DNA from: Erodium maritimum
Taxonomy: Eukaryota > Streptophyta > Magnoliopsida > Geraniales > Geraniaceae
Assembly (NCBI GenBank): GCA_963921825.1
Contig: OY997594.1
Location: 4,717,001-4,781,000, forward strand
DNA: 64,000 nt
Reading direction: 5' to 3'
Shown: piece after piece, positions 58,073 to 64,000 of the stretch
How positions within the stretch are numbered: the first letter of the stretch is position 1
Layout: every line of letters begins with the position of its first letter
Position numbers and translations under genes: made by a program
Notes under the pieces: model-generated
Told to the model about the DNA's origin: nothing
What the model saw: the letters and a program-made list of their open reading frames with translations, nothing else
Database searches by the model: none

Positions 58073-58175
58073 AACTTATTATTATGTAATACATTTCATA
58101 CGTAGAAATTATTATTTGATAATTGACAATAGCATAATAAAAGGACATAGCGCTTTTTTTATATGAAAAAGATAG

Positions 58176-58716
58176 TGATGCAGTCCTAATTGAGAACAGA
58201 AAAGGTATCGGTGTCCGAATTCGACAAAGTCCTAGCCCGTTTCGATGCAGTCCTAATTGAGAACAGAAAAGGTATCGGTGTCCGAATTCGACAAAGTCCT
58301 AGCCTATTTCGGGTCGAAACGGGCTTCCTAGCAAAACTCGTGTCTATGCCATGAGCCCTAACGGTTTTCGGCCATTCGAGGTCATATGGAGGGTTAAACT
58401 CGTATTTTTAGAAGTCCAGATTTTATTTCCTGTTTTTGTTTCCTGTTTTTTATTTCCTTTATTCAAATTACGGTTTTAGGGTTTAGTTTCCTTATTGTAT
58501 TAGGACTTTTGGATATTAGTTTTCTATTTAAGCACTTGTTATCTTTCATTGTAATGAAGACTTTTATGAAATAAACACAAAAACGAGTTTCTACTCAATC
58601 TATCTCTTTCGGTATTCTGTTGAATCAACGAATTAGATATCTATCTTGCTCGGTATTCTTCGTGAATCAACGAGTTCGATATAGAACTTCCCCTTTCTGC
58701 TCCGCCCTCTGCATCA
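58176..58716. mobile_element. Solo LTR, 541 bp, GATAG target duplication
   Basis: Ends TGATGCAG and CTGCATCA are perfect inverted repeats; perfect GATAG flanks lie at 58171-58175 and 58717-58721. The LTR has a 67-bp tandem duplication at its left end (58177-58243 and 58244-58310). No internal genes. Confidence 0.88.
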
Positions 58717-58721
58717 GATAG

Positions 58722-60003
58722 AATGTCATTTTTGCATCTGCTGCTGGTATGTTATGGGTTCTCTTGTTGTTATCGAAACCGTCAAACAAAGTATGTACAG
58801 TAGTGCTTTGGGATTGTCCAATTGGAGTTTAACGTTTGTAAAGCCACTTTCATTCTTCAGATCATTTTTAATAATAATAATAATTATTATATCAAGTGTG
58901 ACAGGCATGCTAAGAAAAGTTTTGATTCAAAGATTTAGAACAAAAGGATATTCCTTTAATGAAAGATGTGTAGCCCATTATTACATATAAGATAAAATTA
59001 ATAATTTTATATTCCTTGCAATTGAAGATAAGATGACGACAAAAGAAAGCTGTATTAGATGGATTTGTACAAATCGTGGGTTAGATTGTATCCACTCCAC
59101 TTTTACGTTAGACTTCTCCCAAAGCATATAAAGACGACAGTAAAGTAAGCAACGGTTGGTGACTAACTTGGTAACGTTTTAGGGTTAAAGTTAACTTGTG
59201 ACGCAAGGAATTAACAAAAAATCAGTTTCATACCTTCAAGATCATCCTCATGTGTTTCCTTTCAACACTTGCATTAATATGTAACATTTTGTACACTTTT
59301 CAACTTTTATATGAATTATAATTTTCTTCAGGTTTTAGGTTTTACCATAGGAATTTGAATTTCATACCTTCATCAACATCTGCATGTGCTTTTCGTTTTG
59401 ATCCACATTATTTTATTATACCCGCTTCGATAGCCACAATAACGTAACAATACCATCTTTAGTCAACTTACAGCATCGACAAGTTTAAACGCAATCATTT
59501 ACTTAAGTTTAAACACAAACATTTCCTTCATTCTCTTCCACATCTGTATTCTTAACTTTTTCATCCTACTCAAAGTCACTAAAGGCTTCTTACATTGTCT
59601 TCTTATCATTTAAACGATACATGTCCAAGTCATATCCATTTTCTTCCAAATAAGTTATCATCTCTCATCTTTTGTGAAATGTTATACCTCCCGTGATCTT
59701 AAAACCTCTCTCAATCGTGTTCTTGAATCTTTCAAACCTAGTCACATCCTTCTACTTTGAGCCTCCCACAAACTTCCTGAATGGAGTTACAAGAAGTAAC
59801 GACGCTATGTTTTCAACCGCATACAAAGAAGTAGTATCTTTTCTTTTATTGAGCTCGACCAACCTTTCTACACATGCATCACTGCTAATCTTCACAACTG
59901 ACTTATTGCATTTACTAGTGCTCGTGGAATGATACCCTATTTGATAAATAATGCTCATCAACTTGAAGTAGCACCATTCATCCTTACATTGAAAAAAAAG
60001 GTT
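58722..60003. other. AT-rich intergenic DNA
   Basis: A short (AAT)n tract lies near 58870-58890. A 69-codon minus-strand frame (59961-59752, including YHSTSTSKCNKSVVKISSDA) may be part of a decayed transposon gene, but no domain could be named. Confidence 0.35.
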
Positions 60004-60270
60004 GGGTTACTTACCTTTTGTATTTATGCGTTTTGTAACGTTCAATAACAGTCCCTTTATTTTGGTAACTGTCATTTAGTACCCTTTATGAATTGGTCAA
60101 ATATCATTTAATACCCCTTATGTATTGATAACAGAACATTTAATACCCCTTATGAATTAGTCACAAATCATCAAAATGGCGTAAACTTGACCAAATTTTT
60201 GTCCAAAACGTTATCAATACATCAATGTATTAAAAGAATATTACCACTAAGAAAATGATATTAAAGAAAT
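60004..60270. mobile_element. Degraded MITE of the GGGTTAATTA family
   Basis: Starts GGGTTACTTACCTTTTGTA and ends near AAGAAATTAACTC. The interior is rich in the family phrase TTTAATACCCCTTATG(T/A)ATT. Confidence 0.6.
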
Positions 60271-60650
60271 TAACTCTTGTAAAAAGGGTTTACACTCCCC
60301 CATGGTATTCTGTGTTCACTCCCCAAAATTCCCTTTGGTAGATTTAAAAATTCTAGATTTCGTACCAGGCGTGTGGACAAACACAACACTTGATTTTTTA
60401 GATTCCTACTGCGATTCTGCTCAACTATTTATACAAACTCAACAAAATTCCTAACAACAGATAAAAATGTCTCTAAAATAACACATTAATCTAAACCCTA
60501 ACTAATTGCGAAATCTTTCTTCTCCGACAAGAACCACATGTGCTCCTCGTCTCCGACCACACTTCAGCTTTAGAACCAACGATAATTTTTTTTAGAATAC
60601 TCGCATGTAAAGTTTAATAATTAGGTGTGTATATGTGAAAAAGGTGGATA
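60271..60650. other. Intergenic DNA between two MITEs
   Basis: No gene or bounded repeat recognised in this stretch. Confidence 0.4.
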
Positions 60651-60659
60651 TAAAATTTT

Positions 60660-61391
60660 GAGATGATTCCATTTTAGTACCCTAAAATTTTTGGATTTCG
60701 TTTTTTGGAACGCTAAATGTTTTTTGTGCCACATGAGTACTCTAAATCTTCATTTATTCCATTTTAGTACCCACCGTTAACTTTCCATCCATTTTTGGAT
60801 GGAAATCACCATGTGCCAGGCACATGACTATGTCTTTTAATTTTTTTTACCCAAACTGCCCTTGAATACTTTGAAACCCTAATTTTATATGCTATTTTAA
60901 AAAAATGAAAATGATTTTTTATACATAAAACTATTTTTTAAATAAAAACTGAATTTTAAAAAAATAAAAACTATTTTTTAAATAAAAGTTTTAAACAAAA
61001 ATTGATTTTTTAAACAAATAAAATCTGTTTTTTATATATATTCTAAAATAAAATCAGATATATATATATATATTGTAAAATAAAATATAATTTTATATGA
61101 ATATTTGAAAATATGTATGAATTAAATAAATAATTTTTGAAAATAATAAAAAAGATTTAATAAATGATATTTTGGACAATGACAAATTTTTGAAAATTTG
61201 ATGTAACATGAGGGGTATTTTGGACATTTTATGTTCATCGGATGGAAAGTTAACAGTATTGGATGGAAAATCAGACGTTGGGTACTAAAGTGGAATTATC
61301 AAAGATTTAGGGTACTGAAGTGGCACAAAAAACATTTAGGATACTAAAAACGAAATCATAAAATTTTAGGGTACTAAAATAGAATTATCCC
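60660..61391. mobile_element. Large MITE, 732 bp, perfect 9-bp duplication
   Basis: Starts GAGATGATTCCATTTTAGTACC; ends GGTACTAAAATAGAATTATCCC. Perfect TAAAATTTT at 60651-60659 and 61392-61400. The AT-rich interior has no coding capacity. Related to 28370-28715 and 44751-45294. Confidence 0.88.
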
Positions 61392-61462
61392 TAAAATTTT
61401 CTATTATGTCATGATTAATTTCATTGGACCAGATTCTCAACCCAATATACCCAAATCTTCTT

Positions 61463-61514
61463 GGCCCACTAGCTTGGTTAAGGCCCACCTAAAAACTATC
61501 CACTATCAAGCCCA
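61463..61514 (+). promoter_or_regulatory. Three GGCCCA/GCCCA boxes upstream of CPR5
   Basis: GGCCCA at 61463-61468 and 61482-61487, and GCCCA at 61510-61514. In plants these TGGGCY (site II-type) boxes are typical of promoters active in dividing cells. Position relative to the ATG at 61734 fits. Confidence 0.5.
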
Positions 61515-61733
61515 TTACAAGAGGAACGGCGTGACCGTTGATACTTTGCTTGCGCCCTTTCAGCATCTGGATTAAATTTTCCCAATCACTATTCAGTCAA
61601 AATAAAAATCACAACTTTATCACTCAATTCAAAATAATCATCGTTTTTGTTCAGTTTGAATGGGACATGTTTCCTTAAATTACCTGAATCCTCAAAACCC
61701 ACCGGAGCGAGCTCTGCTTCTCTCTGTTCTTCC

Positions 61734-64000
61734 ATGGACGGCCCTTCTTCGCCTCTCCAATCAATCCATTTCTCGAATCGCATCTCCTCCTCCGATTGCT
61801 CGAAACCCATTATGAAGAAAAAGAAGAAGAGGGTCGCCGGAGATGGTTCTTCTCCACCATCATTTCCTGCTGATTCGTCTTCTTCTTCAAAGTCAATGTC
61901 TTATTCGTACTCGCAGAAGGTAAAGCGCACCGCTTTGAGACGCCGGAACCCTACGGTGGTTGTTGGCGGGGTCCGCCGCAGTGGTGCCGATGTGGGGGCT
62001 ATTGCGCTTCCTCTGGGGATGTCCTTTGCTGCTGTTATTACTCAGGTTTGACTGGTCTTGTGGTGTGTTGGTGTTGAATTTGGTGATTGTTACACATTAC
62101 TGGTTTTAGGGTTTTGGTGTTTTAGTCATTGTGAACTTGATAGTTGCTGGTGTTTTATTGATTCAATTGGGTCTTCTCCAAAAAAATAACATTTTCATGA
62201 TTGATCTTACAGAGTTATGTTCTATGAAAGTGAATTTTCAGCAATGGGGTGTGAAGTTATTTGATAATTTGATAAAGGGATAACGTCGATTCCTAACCTA
62301 TGTGACCTTTCGTTATCACTTCCTAACTTATGTGACCTTCAGTTATCACTTCCTAGCTCAAAAACGTTTTTTTTTTACAATTCCTAACCCAAAGGTGGTA
62401 TGTTTTTTACAATTCCTAACCTAGAAAAAACAGCTATTTTTTTGTAAAAACGTGCCACCTTTGGGCTAGGAATTGTAAAAAAAAAAAATTTGAGCTAGGA
62501 AGTGAAAATTGAAGGTCGCATAGGTTAGGAAACAACGTTTTTCCCTTTGATAAATCTCAGATTTTTTTCATTGGTTGTGGGGTACTTATTCATTTAGGTT
62601 CCATTGATTTTAGGTTCTGGAGAAGAATGAGGCAGAAAATGACAGGATCTCAGTGGATCATCTCTCAATGGTATTATTCAAGTCCTTGGACTAGACACTG
62701 TACTATGATTATATGATACTTCTGTAATGTCATGAATTAAACTTGGGTTTTTGGACTTATGGAATAAAGGGATTGGATTAGTTGGAATTGAAGTTCACAC
62801 CTTCCTCTACATGTTCATGTTGGTAGTTTAATAACATTTCATTTGAAAATACAGAGTATGGACTAATTAAACTTATGTTATTACTTGCAGATCTGTACTT
62901 CAGCCGTCAGAGAATCGATAGCCGATGTAAGAGAGTTCGAAAGGTCTTCATCTCATGTAGTTCGCATGTACACCGTTCTACCAACTGTTGTATTATATAT
63001 GACCCCTTTATTTTGACTGCCTCTGCCTAATTGGTGACAGGTATTTGGTGATAAGTTCGATTGTTTTGTAAAGAACTTTGAAAAATCTTTTTGCAGCACG
63101 TTGAAGACTCTGAGATTGATCAATAAGTCCTCTGTCAGTAGGGGAGGATGTCACTCATGCCACCATAATGCAAAAGGTCTTAGGTCGGATTTAACTTATT
63201 GTAACCGAGACTTGAAAAACAATCTCATTGAAAAGGGAGGGTGTTATGCAGAAAATTCTATGCCAAATGTAGGTCCCATTGAAGAAGGTTCTACAAGTTC
63301 TGTTGTCAAAGATTGTCATCCACATGTTGCTTTGCCTGCCACTCCATGTTTTAGTACTATTGAAGATGTTCAAGAGAGTATGCTAACAGATCCAGCGAAT
63401 AGAGAGCTCGCTCTACATGGTCAAATGAATCAAGTAGTTAGTGTTTCTGCGAACCCATTTCGTGCTTTGGAGAAATCTGTAAAGGAACAAACTCGTTCTA
63501 ATGACCTCAAGACATTGGAGCTTGGTATTTCCATGAGAAGACTGAAACTGAAGGAGACTCAGCTAGCTCTCAATTACGAATTGAACCATCTGGAGAAATC
63601 CAAACTAGCTATGGGTGTGTCAAAGGCATCCTTCAAAGCTGAAAAGTTCAAGAATCAATTAGAAGAGACAAGATATTCCGAACTCCACAGGAAATGCACA
63701 GACCTTCTCGTTGCTGGTTTGTTCATCATGTCTGTCTCCCTAGCCTATGGTGCATATGCTTTTTCATATCGACGGATTGCTGAAGCCACTGCAGCATGCA
63801 CACCTTCAGACAAGGTCAGCATCAAACTTCCTCCTTCCTCTTTCTTGTATTATACCTAGGATGAGTTTCATGTTTTTTTGCCTTAATCACCTTTAATACC
63901 CCTTTATGTATTGGTAACTCACCTTTAGTACTCCTTATGTATTGGTAACGCACTGGACACAATTTTGGTCAAGTTTACGCCTTGTTGATAATCTGTGACC
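61734..64000 (+). CDS. CPR5: CPR5-like nucleoporin/immune regulator, 3' end outside window
   Basis: Homologue of Arabidopsis CPR5, a plant-specific membrane nucleoporin that restrains effector-triggered immunity and cell death and also affects growth and RNA processing. Exons: 61734-62045, 62614-62670, 62891-62926, 63041-63814 (donor AAG|GTCAGC), all phase 0. ATG 61734 gives MDGPSSPLQSIHFSNRISSS; upstream codons in frame open only with TTG. Visible family features are a basic, Ser-rich N-terminus (MKKKKKRV), ALPLGMSFAAVITQVLEK, ICTSAVRESIADVFGDKFD, EQTRSNDLKTLELGISMRRL, KLKETQLALNYELNHLEKSK and GVSKASFKAEKFKNQLEETR. The first C-terminal membrane segment (LLVAGLFIMSVSLAYGAYAF) follows. The remaining exons with further membrane segments lie to the right. 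Intron 1 holds a MITE, and another begins at 63879 in the next intron. Confidence 0.95.
62277..62545. mobile_element. Foldback MITE in CPR5 intron 1, perfect 9-bp duplication
   Basis: Ends GGGATAACGTCGATTCCTAACC and GGTTAGGAAACAACGTTTTTCCC. Perfect TTTGATAAA at 62268-62276 and 62546-62554. The arms carry facing TTCCTA(A/G)C(C/T) and AAAAACG tracts and would fold into one hairpin. Confidence 0.9.
63879..64000. mobile_element. MITE of the GGGTTAATTA family, cut by the window edge
   Basis: Begins GCCTTAATCACCTTTAATACC and continues with the family phrases TATGTATTGGTAAC and TTTGGTCAAGTTTACG to the window end. It lies in a CPR5 intron. Confidence 0.7.

Overview
This is plant nuclear DNA, most likely from a eudicot with a transposon-rich genome. 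The evidence is spliced genes with GT-AG introns, plant-specific families (a PMT26-type methyltransferase, a GONST1-type Golgi transporter, a WVD2-like/TPX2 protein, CPR5), AT-rich intergenic DNA, and many MITEs, LTR elements, a LINE and Harbinger elements. I cannot name the species. Exon borders were read by eye from splice signals, reading phase and remembered family conservation; there is no transcript support.

Layout. 1-3240 (minus): 3'-truncated PMT26-like gene. 3465-6847: a Harbinger element with one in-frame stop, then a fragment of a second. 8433-11097 (plus): seven-exon protein with an XRCC4-superfamily (PAXX/XLF-like) layout. 11777-16609 (minus): GONST1 GDP-sugar transporter, ten exons and one GC-AG intron. 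17943-21399 (minus): SNM1/Apollo-type beta-CASP nuclease. 22647-25732 (minus): WVD2-like microtubule protein. 26842-30786: a cluster of nested MITEs, including two long near-palindromes. 31223-31376: orphan 5' exons. 34804-35010: small hydrophilic protein. 36133-39318: a terminal exon split by a 3.0 kb solo LTR. 41215-43758: deleted LINE. 44136-44618 (plus): RING-H2 E3 ligase. 49129-54613: 5'-truncated Copia element carrying a 1.7 kb solo LTR. 55148-55381 (minus): small conserved-looking plant protein. 55795-58716: duplicated block, orphan promoter plus first exon, MITE and solo LTR. 61734 to the right edge (plus): CPR5, 3'-incomplete.

The host genes look like independent housekeeping and signalling loci, not a pathway. 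Two of them (the XRCC4-like protein and the SNM1 nuclease) belong to DNA end-processing and repair families and lie about 7 kb apart, probably by chance. The strongest theme is mobile DNA. At least nine MITE copies have GGG/CCC-type ends and matching or one-mismatch 9-bp target duplications, as in Mutator-type elements, and many sit in introns. Three solo LTRs have perfect 5-bp target duplications. I saw no clear novel system. The best candidates for follow-up are the hairpin-forming repeats, the exon split by a solo LTR, and the XRCC4-like protein.
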